From positions 62,001-126,000 of the forward strand of contig DASVEE010000031.1 in NCBI GenBank assembly GCA_036380735.1: a stretch of 64,000 bases of DNA. The letters run 5' to 3'. The translations under genes and the position numbers were made by a program. Positions within the stretch are counted from its first letter, which is position 1. Every line of letters starts with the position of its first letter. Source of the stretch: DASVEE01 sp036380735. Its GTDB lineage: Bacteria; Acidobacteriota; Thermoanaerobaculia; Gp7-AA8. Under the pieces are notes generated by a model that was given only the letters and a program-made list of their open reading frames with translations, had not been told where the DNA came from and searched no databases. Positions 36,126 through 44,093 of this stretch are shown here, in pieces.

Positions 36126-36381
36126 AGAACCTACGTTCTTTAGGCAACGCGAGGCGCGCCGTGATGATTCTGATGCGATCGTCGCGATCCGTGTGGGCAA
36201 CGATCACGAGTCGCCGGGAAGAAGTGTACCCCGTGGTGAGATAGCGGAACTCACCGAAGGAGTGCCGCGGATCGGCAACACTGCGATGGAGCGGATCTCC
36301 GAAAATTGTTACCGCCGCGAAGGAGACGCCGTGTTTCTCCTGATTCGTCCGGTCCTTCTCCGGATCCCATTCGAATTCCAC
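36109..36381 (-). CDS. brnT: BrnT-family toxin (DUF497)
   Basis: A 90-residue ribonuclease toxin. MEFEWDPEKDRTNQEKHGVSF is the family start (quoted as 20 residues plus one), and REYxTxGY-like RYLTTGYTSSRRLVIVAHTD with terminal RIITARLALPKERRFYE completes it. The GTG at 36381 lies six bases after TATGCT (plus 36388-36393), another leaderless start. Toxin-first order is normal for BrnTA. Confidence 0.85.
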   Translation of the reverse strand: MEFEWDPEKDRTNQEKHGVSFAAVTIFGDPLHRSVADPRHSFGEFRYLTTGYTSSRRLVIVAHTDRDDRIRIITARLALPKERRFYEQQT

Positions 36382-36404
36382 TCCCGGAGCATACCGCGGC
36401 GCGC

Positions 36405-37970
36405 TCAGCCGCTGCGGACGATCTCCTTCAGCATCTCATCCTGCAGCCGGTACACGGCATACACGCCGACGCGGTAGCGGTTGAACAGGAAGGAGAACGC
36501 GTAGACCTTGCCGCTCTGCGCGTGGACGTAGCCGGACAGCCCCACCACCCCGCCGATGTAGCCGGTCTTTGCGTAGATCTGGCGCTTGTAGGGCTCCTGC
36601 TTGAGGCGGTTGCCGAACTTGGAGTCGGGGTCGCCGGTGTACGGCATGGAGCTGACGAAGTCCTCGCGCCACGGGCTCTTCCACATGTAACGGAGGAGCT
36701 TGATGAAGGCGTTGGCGGAAGCGCGGTTGTCGCGCGACATGCCGGAGCCGTCGACCGGGTGGAACTCGTTGGCCGGGACGCCGACCTTCGAGGTCAGCCA
36801 GTCGGCCACGACCTTGTTGCCCGAGGCCCAGGAGCCTTCCTTGTTGATCTCGGCGCCGAGCATCTTCAGCACCTGCTCGGCGTAGTGGTTCTGGCTCTTC
36901 TTGTTGACCACGAAGATGATGACGCTGAGCGGCGTGCTGTGCGCGGAGACCTGGCGCCAGTCGGTGCGCGCGTCGCGCGAGGCGAGGACGACCTGCCCCT
37001 GCACGGTGATCCCGTTGCGCACGAATGCCTCATTGGTGACCGAGGCGAAGTAGTGCACCGGGTTCTCGACGGTGACGAAGACCTCGGTCGCGCCGGAGCG
37101 CACCGGAACCCCGCCGCGGACGATGATCTTGTTCGAGTTGTTGTGACGGGTGATGAACGGCAGTCCGCGGCCGGTGCGGCAGTTGTTCTCGACCGTGAGG
37201 TACGAGGTCGGCGGCTCGAACTGGACGACGCACGGCTCCCCCGCCTTCGACGGCAGGACGCGCACCATGACGCACCCCTCCTGCATGGAGAAAGAGGAGA
37301 TCGGCGCCTCGTACCAGTTCACGAGCTGGTCGCGCGGCCACGTCGGGTGGATGTAATCGGTATCGAAGTAGCCGTATTCGAAGATGAGATTTCCGCGCAC
37401 GGTCTTGATGCCCGCGCGCTTGAGGTCGGACGCCCACTGATTGATGACGGCCGTGGCGTTGCCGTCATGGAAGCGGCCGCCGATGGTGGGATCGCCGCGG
37501 CCGACGACGCGGACGTCGCCGTCGAGGGTGCCGGTCGGATCGATATTGCCGCGTACATACACCGGCGTGGTCACTTCGAAGCTCGGCTTGAGGAGATCGA
37601 TCGCCGCCGCCGTCGTGAACAGCTTCATGTTCGAGGCGGGCGAGATCGCCATATGCGGATTCCGCTCGCCGACGACACGGCCGCTGTCGACTTCGACGAT
37701 CTGGATGCTCGTGTCGGCGCCGCGCGCCACGGAGCTGTTGACAAGGGACGCGAGCCGCTCCTCGAGCGTGTTCCCGACCGGGGTCGCCGCTACGGGAGCC
37801 GGCGCCGGCTTCTTCGCCGGAGCCTTCTTCACCGGAGCCTTCTTCGTAGGCGCCGCCTTACGTCTCGTCGTGGTCTTTTTCTTTTGCTGCGCGAAGACCG
37901 AAGACGCATCGATCAGGAGAAGGAGGGATACCGCGTAAATCGCGACCGTTCGCGAAAACCGTGACGTCAT
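36405..37970 (-). CDS. dacB: D-Ala-D-Ala carboxypeptidase, PBP4 family (S13)
   Basis: A 521-residue periplasmic class C penicillin-binding protein that trims or cleaves peptidoglycan peptides. A signal peptide is followed by a Lys/Ala/Pro-rich linker (about residues 30-65). Catalytic motifs: SASNMK-type SxxK (Ser113-Lys116), DGSGMSRDNR, and YAKTGYIGG (KTG). The long insertion between the first two motifs is typical of PBP4. AAAGG about ten bases before the ATG. Confidence 0.92.
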   Translation of the reverse strand: MTSRFSRTVAIYAVSLLLLIDASSVFAQQKKKTTTRRKAAPTKKAPVKKAPAKKPAPAPVAATPVGNTLEERLASLVNSSVARGADTSIQIVEVDSGRVVGERNPHMAISPASNMKLFTTAAAIDLLKPSFEVTTPVYVRGNIDPTGTLDGDVRVVGRGDPTIGGRFHDGNATAVINQWASDLKRAGIKTVRGNLIFEYGYFDTDYIHPTWPRDQLVNWYEAPISSFSMQEGCVMVRVLPSKAGEPCVVQFEPPTSYLTVENNCRTGRGLPFITRHNNSNKIIVRGGVPVRSGATEVFVTVENPVHYFASVTNEAFVRNGITVQGQVVLASRDARTDWRQVSAHSTPLSVIIFVVNKKSQNHYAEQVLKMLGAEINKEGSWASGNKVVADWLTSKVGVPANEFHPVDGSGMSRDNRASANAFIKLLRYMWKSPWREDFVSSMPYTGDPDSKFGNRLKQEPYKRQIYAKTGYIGGVVGLSGYVHAQSGKVYAFSFLFNRYRVGVYAVYRLQDEMLKEIVRSG

Positions 37971-38022
37971 CGACGAGAGCTTACCTTTCTCGGAGCGCAC
38001 CCGTGCAATTTCGGTGCTCCCT

Positions 38023-38877
38023 TCACAACCTTTGATATTGCGGCGGGAGTGCCAGCCGGATGCGATCTCTCAGAACATGAGGGAGGCGCCGGCGAATGCC
38101 ATCGCGGATCTCCTCCGGCGAGTATCGGCGGGAGAAGTGCGTCAGCACGATCGTCTCGTTCTCGAAACGTTCTGCAAACTCGGCGATGTCGTCGATGTGG
38201 ATGTGCCGGTACAGCGCCGCGCGCTCCTGATGCCCCTCCAGAATGAACGAGCACTCGATCATCAGGACCTCGGCCTTGAAGACCTCCTCGTTCTGCTCGA
38301 GCAGCCCCCGGTCGGTGTCGCCTGTATAGAAAAGGATGCTGCGGCGGTACTCCTCGTCGACCGCCGTCCCCTCCCGGCGCAGGCGGGCCAGCTCGTCACC
38401 GGTACGGCCGGTGAACTCCTCCTTCAGATGATGGCGGACGTCGATCAGCTCGTAGGCGCGCGCCGCGACGCGGTGCGTGGCGTGATGCCCCCGCACGACG
38501 AGGCGCCGGTTGATGCGCACCTCCTCCCCCGCCGCCACTCCGCGCAGGTTCAGCTCGAGCGTGGCGCCGGTCAGCCGCTCCTGCACCGCCAGCAGGTCCT
38601 GAAAATCAGCCAGCGCCTCCGACGGTACATACACGGTTCCGCCGCCGAGCCGCTGGAGATGCCGCTGCGAGCCGTAGAACGGGATCCCCGCCGCATGGTC
38701 GAGATGCGCGTGCGTGACGAGGACGTGCGGCATGCTGATGACCGCATCGGGGCAGCGCCCGATGTCGAGGGCAATGCCGAGATCTCGGACGCGGAAGAAG
38801 GTCTCGTGTCCGGCGCGCGACCGCCCTTCGATGGTGAAGTGCTCCGTGGGAATCGACCAGAGGTCGCGATCAGGCAT
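38023..38877 (-). CDS. Metallo-beta-lactamase-fold hydrolase, RNase Z-like
   Basis: A 284-residue MBL-fold protein. VLVTHAHLDHAAGIPFY is the HxHxDH zinc motif; FYTGDTDRG supplies the bridging Asp; VLTHFSRRYSPEEI matches the C-terminal His motif of RNase Z/ElaC. Length fits RNase Z, which processes tRNA 3' ends, but other MBL nucleases or esterases remain possible. No membrane segment. Confidence 0.75.
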   Translation of the reverse strand: MPDRDLWSIPTEHFTIEGRSRAGHETFFRVRDLGIALDIGRCPDAVISMPHVLVTHAHLDHAAGIPFYGSQRHLQRLGGGTVYVPSEALADFQDLLAVQERLTGATLELNLRGVAAGEEVRINRRLVVRGHHATHRVAARAYELIDVRHHLKEEFTGRTGDELARLRREGTAVDEEYRRSILFYTGDTDRGLLEQNEEVFKAEVLMIECSFILEGHQERAALYRHIHIDDIAEFAERFENETIVLTHFSRRYSPEEIRDGIRRRLPHVLRDRIRLALPPQYQRL

Positions 38878-38904
38878 CGGCTGCGGGATTTACCACAGGG
38901 AGAC

Positions 38905-38949
38905 GACGGGACCTATAGGACAAATAGGATGAAGAGGACCTATGGGACT
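38905..38949. repeat. 9-nt GGAC array 13
   Basis: Four plus-oriented units between the HAD gene's 3' end and the MBL gene. Confidence 0.75.
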
Positions 38950-39714
38950 TCAGGTCAACGCATCCAGTACCGCGGGCAGCTCCGCCAGTCGGGTCACGCG
39001 GGCGTCGGGCACGATGGTCAGGCCATGGTCGAACGGCGGCGCCACGGCGGTGCCGCGCACCGGCGGGTCGAAGTGCACCGCGCGCATGCCGCAGCGCTGA
39101 GCGCCATGGACGTCGGCGTAGAGGTTATCGCCGACGAACACCAGCTCGTCGTAGCGGACGCCGAGGCCGCGGCGGAGCTCTTCGAAGATCGACGGCGTCG
39201 GTTTGCAGTGGCCGTGCTCGTTCGAGAACACCATCACGTCGATCGACCCCGCCAGCGCGAGCCGGTCGAGGATGTCGCGCAGCACCGAGCCGGGCGTACG
39301 TCCCGTGTTGCTGATGAGCCCCACCCCGAAACCGCGCTCCTTGATCGCGGCCAGCGTTTCGCGCGCATCGGGCACCGTCGCCGGCAGGACCTCCAGCGCC
39401 GCGCTGGCGTATGCATGTTCGAGATCGGCCAGCGTCCGTTCATCGAGCGACTCGTGCCCCAGTCCGAGCGCTTCGAGGAAGTGCTCGATCTGGCGGCGGC
39501 ACGGCACGTCGCGGTCGGCGGACCAGTAGAGATCCTGGCAGCGATGCCACAGCGTGCGGTAGGCGTGCTCGATGCGGTCGGCCAGCGCGCCGTGTCCCTC
39601 CGCGGCGAGGATTTCTTCCATGCGCGAGATGCGCAGCCGCTCCTGGCGGCGCGACAGCTCCGGCGTGTCGGTGATGAGGGTTTCCCAGAGATCGAAGGCG
39701 ATGGCTTTGAGCAT
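38950..39714 (-). CDS. HAD-superfamily hydrolase
   Basis: A 254-residue phosphatase-like protein. Motif I is AFDLWETL (catalytic Asp, with Trp-Glu as in DxW-type HADs), motif II LISNTG, motif III Lys in CKPTPSIFE, motif IV FVGDNLYADVHGAQRCGM. A helical cap follows motif I. Substrate unknown. It starts six bases after DUF2203 ends, so the two are one operon. Confidence 0.85.
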   Translation of the reverse strand: MLKAIAFDLWETLITDTPELSRRQERLRISRMEEILAAEGHGALADRIEHAYRTLWHRCQDLYWSADRDVPCRRQIEHFLEALGLGHESLDERTLADLEHAYASAALEVLPATVPDARETLAAIKERGFGVGLISNTGRTPGSVLRDILDRLALAGSIDVMVFSNEHGHCKPTPSIFEELRRGLGVRYDELVFVGDNLYADVHGAQRCGMRAVHFDPPVRGTAVAPPFDHGLTIVPDARVTRLAELPAVLDALT

Positions 39715-39720
39715 GCGTGG

Positions 39721-40020
39721 TCAGTTCAACTTCACGCGGCCGCCGAACCCTTCCTCGTAGCCGTGAAAGTACTCCAGTGCGGGCTCGGGGAACTTCCAGC
39801 AGTAATAGCCGCTGCCGTTGTCGAAATCGACGAGCCAGAGGCCTTTGACTTCGATGCCGAGGGCGAGGATCTGTTCGACCCAGCGGGCGACGACGCGCTG
39901 ATAGTCGGGAACGGCGCTTTCGTCGAGCTCTTCGACGTGTCTCACCGCGTCGTCGGTGAGGCGCTGTACGTCGGGCAGAAGGGCCGCTGCTTCCTCATAG
40001 GTGAAAATCCGTTTGGCCAC
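39721..40020 (-). CDS. DUF2203 family protein
   Basis: A 99-residue protein of DUF2203. AKRIFTYEEAAALLPDVQRL at the start and GLVDFDNGSGYYCWKFPE-like GLWLVDFDNGSGYYCWKF, then YFHGYEEGFGGR at the end are the family marks. Role unknown. GTG 40020 is chosen because the family begins (M)AKxxFT and TAGACT lies eight bases upstream. Divergent from acpP. Confidence 0.85.
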   Translation of the reverse strand: MAKRIFTYEEAAALLPDVQRLTDDAVRHVEELDESAVPDYQRVVARWVEQILALGIEVKGLWLVDFDNGSGYYCWKFPEPALEYFHGYEEGFGGRVKLN

Positions 40021-40118
40021 GGCGCGAGAGTCTATGCGATTCTCCATTGACTCGCTTTTGTGGTAGAACCCGTCCAGCATTTTTCAGCGTTTCCCCCATT
40101 ACTGAGGAGGACATACCG

Positions 40119-40358
40119 ATGTCGGTTGAGGAAAGGGTCAAAGCCATCATCGTCGAGCAGCTCGGCGTCGACGCGGAAGAGGTTACGGCGGAGGCTTCGT
40201 TCGTCGAAGACCTGGGCGCCGATTCGCTCGATACCGTCGAGCTGATCATGGCGTTCGAAGAGGAGTTCGGCGTCGAGATCTCGGACGACGAGGCGGAGAA
40301 GATCCGCAAGGTTCGCGACGCGGTCGAGTACATCGAGAAGCGCGCGAAGACCCAGTAG
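40119..40358 (+). CDS. acpP: Acyl carrier protein
   Basis: A 79-residue housekeeping ACP. Phosphopantetheine attaches at Ser36 in DLGADSLDTVELIMAFEEEFG. GAGGAGG eight bases before the ATG marks strong translation. Followed after 136 bases by fabF, the standard arrangement; contrast the long ACP at 22082. Confidence 0.96.
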   Translation: MSVEERVKAIIVEQLGVDAEEVTAEASFVEDLGADSLDTVELIMAFEEEFGVEISDDEAEKIRKVRDAVEYIEKRAKTQ

Positions 40359-40494
40359 AGCCAGCGATCCCAGGCGCGGGCTCTCCGCTCGCGCAGCTTC
40401 ACAGGTCAGTCACAGTCGGCAGCCGGGGGAATGAACGCACCACGTTCCCGCGTACAGACCGCAGGCTGACCACTTTCTTTTCAGAGGAGTCTTC

Positions 40495-41736
40495 TTGACC
40501 AAGAGGCGTGTCGTCGTCACCGGCATCGGCATGATCACCCCGCTCGGCATCGGCAACGAGGCGACCTGGCAGGGGCTGATCGAAGGCCGCTCGGGCATCG
40601 GCCACATCACCCGGTTCGATACCACGCAGTTCGCCTGCAAGATTGCCGGCGAAGTGAAGGGCTTCAACCCCGCGGACTGGCTCGAGAAGAAAGAGATCAA
40701 GAAGTCCGATCTCTTCATCCACTACGCGATCGCAGCCTCCACGATCGCGGTGCAGGATGCGAAGCTGGACATGGCGAATGAGGACGGCGACCGCGCCGGC
40801 GTCATCATCGCGTCCGGAATCGGCGGCTTCCCTCTGATTCAGGAAATGCATCAGGTGATGCTCGAGCGGGGGCCCGGCCGTATCTCCCCCTTCTTCATTC
40901 CCGGCTCCATCATCAATCTCGCGGCGGGCCAGGTCTCGATCCGCTACGGTCTGCGCGGCCCGAGCTCGGCGCCCGCCACGGCGTGCGCGGCCGGTGCTCA
41001 TGCCATCGGCGACGCCTTCAAGATCATCCAGCGCGACGACGCCGACATCATGTTCGCGGGCGGCACGGAAGCGGTCGTGACTCCGCTGGCCGTCGGCGGC
41101 TTCGCGGCGATGCGCGCCCTCTCCACGCGCAACGACGAGCCGGAGCGCGCCTCCCGTCCGTGGGACCTCGAGCGCGAGGGCTTCGTCATGGGTGAAGGCG
41201 CCGGCATCATCATCCTCGAGGAGCGCGAGCACGCCATCGCCCGCGGCGCGAAGATCTACTGCGAGCTGACCGGCTACGGGATGACCAGCGACGCGCATCA
41301 CATCAGCGCACCGCACGAGGAAGGCGACGGGATGGTGCGCGTCATGGCGCGCGCGATCAAGGACGCCGGCCTGCAGCCGTCCGACATCGGCTACATCAAC
41401 GCGCACGGCACGTCGACGCCCGTCGGCGACAAGACGGAGACGATCGCGGTGAAGAAGCTCTTCGGCGATCACGCCCGCGTGCTCGCCATGAGCTCCACGA
41501 AGTCGATGACCGGTCACCTCCTCGGCGCCGCCGGCGGCCTCGAAGGCGCCATCTGCGCGATGACGCTCGACCGTGGCATCCTCCCGCCGACGATCAACTA
41601 CGACAACCCCGACCCGGAATGCGATCTCGACTACGTGCCGAACACCGCGCGCCAGCAGAGCGTGCAGCACGCGCTGTCGAACTCATTCGGCTTCGGCGGC
41701 ATGAACGCGTCGCTGGTGTTTTCCGCGCACGAGTAG
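40495..41736 (+). CDS. fabF: 3-oxoacyl-ACP synthase II
   Basis: A 413-residue KAS II for fatty-acid elongation. Cys164 in PATACAAGAHAIGDAF, and the two histidines in NAHGTSTPVGD and KSMTGHLLGAAGG form the active site. TTG start with GAGGAG upstream. Follows acpP. The 136-base gap between them (40359-40494) shows no feature I can identify. Confidence 0.96.
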   Translation: MTKRRVVVTGIGMITPLGIGNEATWQGLIEGRSGIGHITRFDTTQFACKIAGEVKGFNPADWLEKKEIKKSDLFIHYAIAASTIAVQDAKLDMANEDGDRAGVIIASGIGGFPLIQEMHQVMLERGPGRISPFFIPGSIINLAAGQVSIRYGLRGPSSAPATACAAGAHAIGDAFKIIQRDDADIMFAGGTEAVVTPLAVGGFAAMRALSTRNDEPERASRPWDLEREGFVMGEGAGIIILEEREHAIARGAKIYCELTGYGMTSDAHHISAPHEEGDGMVRVMARAIKDAGLQPSDIGYINAHGTSTPVGDKTETIAVKKLFGDHARVLAMSSTKSMTGHLLGAAGGLEGAICAMTLDRGILPPTINYDNPDPECDLDYVPNTARQQSVQHALSNSFGFGGMNASLVFSAHE

Positions 41737-41747
41737 GCGCGCTTCGC

Positions 41748-41840
41748 GGTTGTTGGTTTTCGGTTTTTGGTTTTCGGTGCTGCGCTCGGCGAGATATCGG
41801 CCAGTAGCACCGAAAACCGAAAACCGACAACCGAAAACCC
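41748..41840. repeat. Inverted repeat of GGTTTTCGGT units
   Basis: Left arm 41748-41781 and right arm 41806-41840 are near reverse complements, each with three to four copies of GGTTTTCGGT. It sits between the convergent fabF and ogt genes. The unit is unlike any other array in the window. Confidence 0.85.
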
Positions 41841-41844
41841 ACCC

Positions 41845-42312
41845 CTAAAACAGCGCCCGTTCTCCACGTTCCAACTGCAGCAAATACCGCTTCGTTTCGA
41901 TCCCCCCGCCGAAGCCCGTCAACGCGCCGTTCGCGCCGATGACGCGGTGGCAGGGGACCACGATCGGCAGCGGGTTGGCGCCGTTTGCGGCGCCGACGGC
42001 GCGTACGGTGTCCGGCTTGCCGATGGCGCGCGCGATCTCGGAGTAGCTGCGCGTCTCGCCGTACGGGATCGTCTGCAGCGCGTTCCACACCGCGAGCTGA
42101 AACGGCGTGCCTTTCGGCGCCAGCGGCAGCTCGAACGTTCGCCGCCGTCCGGCGAAGTATTCGTCGAGCTGCGCCAGCACGTCGCGGAACAGGTCGTCGT
42201 CCCGGGTCCATTCGTCCCGCGGCTCCGGCCGGAACTGGATCGCCGCCACCGAGTCTGCGTCGCCTGCAACCAGAAGCATTCCGATCGGCGTGTCAGCATA
42301 GGCGTAATGCAT
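41845..42312 (-). CDS. ogt: Methylated-DNA-protein-cysteine methyltransferase
   Basis: A 155-residue suicide repair protein that removes the alkyl group from O6-alkylguanine. The acceptor Cys121 is in PIVVPCHRVIG; FQLAVWNALQTIPYGETRSY is the helix-turn-helix region and TGFGGGIETKRYLL the C-terminal signature. ATG 42312 lies seven bases after TACACT, giving a leaderless mRNA whose -10 overlaps that of the divergent receiver gene. Confidence 0.95.
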   Translation of the reverse strand: MHYAYADTPIGMLLVAGDADSVAAIQFRPEPRDEWTRDDDLFRDVLAQLDEYFAGRRRTFELPLAPKGTPFQLAVWNALQTIPYGETRSYSEIARAIGKPDTVRAVGAANGANPLPIVVPCHRVIGANGALTGFGGGIETKRYLLQLERGERALF

Positions 42313-42319
42313 GCACGCC

Positions 42320-42329
42320 AGTGTACGAT
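42320..42329. promoter_or_regulatory. Overlapping divergent -10 boxes
   Basis: TACACT on the minus strand (plus 42320-42325) serves ogt; TACGAT on the plus strand (42324-42329) serves the receiver gene. The boxes share two bases and each is seven bases from its start codon, so only 24 bases separate the two ATGs. Confidence 0.65.
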
Positions 42330-42336
42330 CAAGCGT

Positions 42337-42696
42337 ATGGCCGGAACGTGTCTCATCATCGATGACGACGAGATGTTCGTCGAGATCTTCACCCGGGTGG
42401 TCCGGCCGTACGGACTCACCGCCACGGCGGTGAACACGGTCCCGGCGGCGGTCTCCGCCCTCATGCAGCGCGACTACGACGTCGTCTTCCTCGATCTCCG
42501 CCTCGGCAACGTCGACGGCACGAACGTCATCGACGCGATCCGCAAGATCAAGCCGCACATCCTCCACCGCATCCTCGCGGTCACGAGCTACCCCGGCGGC
42601 GCGAAGAATCTGCCGCCCGAGGTCGTGGTCATCGACAAGGCGAACCTCGCCGGTGTCGGCGCTCGGGTCGCGGCCGTGCTCGGGCTCGAGTCATGA
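42337..42696 (+). CDS. Single-domain response regulator
   Basis: A 119-residue receiver: LIIDDDEMF pocket, VVFLDLRLG phospho-Asp, VTSYPGG switch. The usual KP Lys region reads VVIDKANLAG. It is 46 bases upstream of the cobalamin-sensor genes and could be the target of the kinase at 44053. Confidence 0.85.
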   Translation: MAGTCLIIDDDEMFVEIFTRVVRPYGLTATAVNTVPAAVSALMQRDYDVVFLDLRLGNVDGTNVIDAIRKIKPHILHRILAVTSYPGGAKNLPPEVVVIDKANLAGVGARVAAVLGLES

Positions 42697-42728
42697 TGCG
42701 TTCGCTTGACCCGCTCTATCCGCGCGTG

Positions 42729-42734
42729 TAGGTT
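42729..42734 (+). promoter_or_regulatory. -10 box before the monooxygenase-fold gene
   Basis: TAGGTT, seven bases, then GTG at 42742; suggests a second leaderless transcript within the signalling cluster. Confidence 0.5.
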
Positions 42735-42741
42735 CCGGCGC

Positions 42742-43050
42742 GTGACCCCCGGCTACGTTTCGATCAGCCGCTTCCGCGTTCGCAATGGGATGGAGAGCGA
42801 CGTCGCCGACGCCTTCCGTGCGCGGCCGCATCTCGTCGACGACACCCCGGGCTTCATCCGCATGGACGTCGTTTCGCCGGCCGAGGATGACAGCGAGTTC
42901 TGGCTGATCACGTACTGGGCGGACGAGGCGAGCTTCCGCGAGTGGCACCACAGCCATCTCTACCGCGACTCGCACTCCGGAATCCCGAAAGGGCTGAAGC
43001 TCGATCCGGCGGCCACCGAGCTGCGCGGCTTCCGCTACGTCGCCTCATGA
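42742..43050 (+). CDS. Antibiotic-biosynthesis-monooxygenase (ABM) fold protein
   Basis: A 102-residue ferredoxin-like alpha/beta-barrel protein. YVSISRFRVRNGMESDVADAF, GFIRMDVV and FWLITYWADEASFREWHHS are the ABM/heme-degrading-family pattern. Relatives are cofactor-free oxygenases or heme oxygenases. Its stop overlaps the next gene's ATG by ATGA, tying it to the cobalamin-binding protein. Confidence 0.8.
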   Translation: MTPGYVSISRFRVRNGMESDVADAFRARPHLVDDTPGFIRMDVVSPAEDDSEFWLITYWADEASFREWHHSHLYRDSHSGIPKGLKLDPAATELRGFRYVAS

Positions 43051-44093
43051 ACACCGTTCACGAGATCCGGACGAAGATCGACCTGCTCGCGGACGTGATC
43101 ACCGACCGCCACTTCCAGCTTCATCCCGAGCTCGAAGCGCGTTACGGCCCGATCGGCAGGATTCGCTGCCGCGAAGACGCCGCGTTCCATCTGCAGTACC
43201 TGGCCGCCGCGCTCGAGGCCGGAAACGCGCGGATGTTCGTCGACTATGTCGCCTGGGCAAAGGTGATGCTGGCGAGCCGCAACGTGCCGCCGGCGGACCT
43301 TGCGGACAACCTCGAGATCCTCGCCTCCGCGCTCTCCGGACGTCTCGCCGTCGACACGAGCCGCACCGCCGTCGAGTACGTGCGTGCGGCCATCGACGAG
43401 CTGCCGTCGATGCCGGAGGAGCTCCCGTCGTTCCTCGACCCCGAGCGGCCCCTGTACGACGTCGCCCGCCGTTACCTCCAGCTTCTGCTCAACGGCAACC
43501 GCCTCGCGACGCTGCAGCTCATCATCAAGACGGTTGACGACGGCACCACGCCGCGTGAGGTCTACCGGCACGTGTTCGAGCCTGTCCAGCGCGAGATCGG
43601 GCGCCTCTGGCAGCTCAACCGGATCTCCGTCGCGCAGGAGCACTTCTGCACGGCCGCCACGCAGCAGGTCATGACGCATCTCTACGGCCGCATCTTCGGC
43701 AACGAGAAGCATGACCGCCATCTCGTGTCGATGTGCGTCGGCGGCGAGATGCACGAGGTCGGGCTGCGCATCGTCTCCGACCTCCTCGAGCTCGAAGGGT
43801 GGAACACGTACTACCTCGGTGCGAACGTCCCGCCGGCGGCCGCGGTGCAGATGTGCGTCGACCGGAAGGCGGACGTGCTGCTCGTTTCCGCGACGCTGAC
43901 GCCCCACCTGGCGGCCGTCGCCGACCTGATTCGCCTCTTCCGCGCGAACCCGGAACTGGCAAACGCGAAGGTCGTCGTCGGCGGGCGCGCCTTCTCCGCC
44001 GTGCCGGGGCTCTGGCAATCGGTGGGTGCAGACGGGTACGCTGCCACCGCCGATGAATGCATCGAGCTCGTCAACTCCATCGCAGCAGCCTGA
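43047..44093 (+). CDS. CarH-like cobalamin-binding sensor protein
   Basis: A 348-residue cytoplasmic protein. Residues 1-120 are an extra helical domain; 135-220 look like the four-helix cobalamin cap with W188-x9-E198-H199, the motif that covers adenosylcobalamin in CarH photoreceptors; 225-345 are the Rossmann domain with E234-x-H236-xx-G239 (cobalt ligand His), VSATLT and VVVGG (311-313). It has no DNA-binding domain, so the signal must pass to a partner, most simply the overlapping histidine kinase gene. Light, oxygen or B12 status are plausible inputs. Confidence 0.85.
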   Translation: MNTVHEIRTKIDLLADVITDRHFQLHPELEARYGPIGRIRCREDAAFHLQYLAAALEAGNARMFVDYVAWAKVMLASRNVPPADLADNLEILASALSGRLAVDTSRTAVEYVRAAIDELPSMPEELPSFLDPERPLYDVARRYLQLLLNGNRLATLQLIIKTVDDGTTPREVYRHVFEPVQREIGRLWQLNRISVAQEHFCTAATQQVMTHLYGRIFGNEKHDRHLVSMCVGGEMHEVGLRIVSDLLELEGWNTYYLGANVPPAAAVQMCVDRKADVLLVSATLTPHLAAVADLIRLFRANPELANAKVVVGGRAFSAVPGLWQSVGADGYAATADECIELVNSIAAA

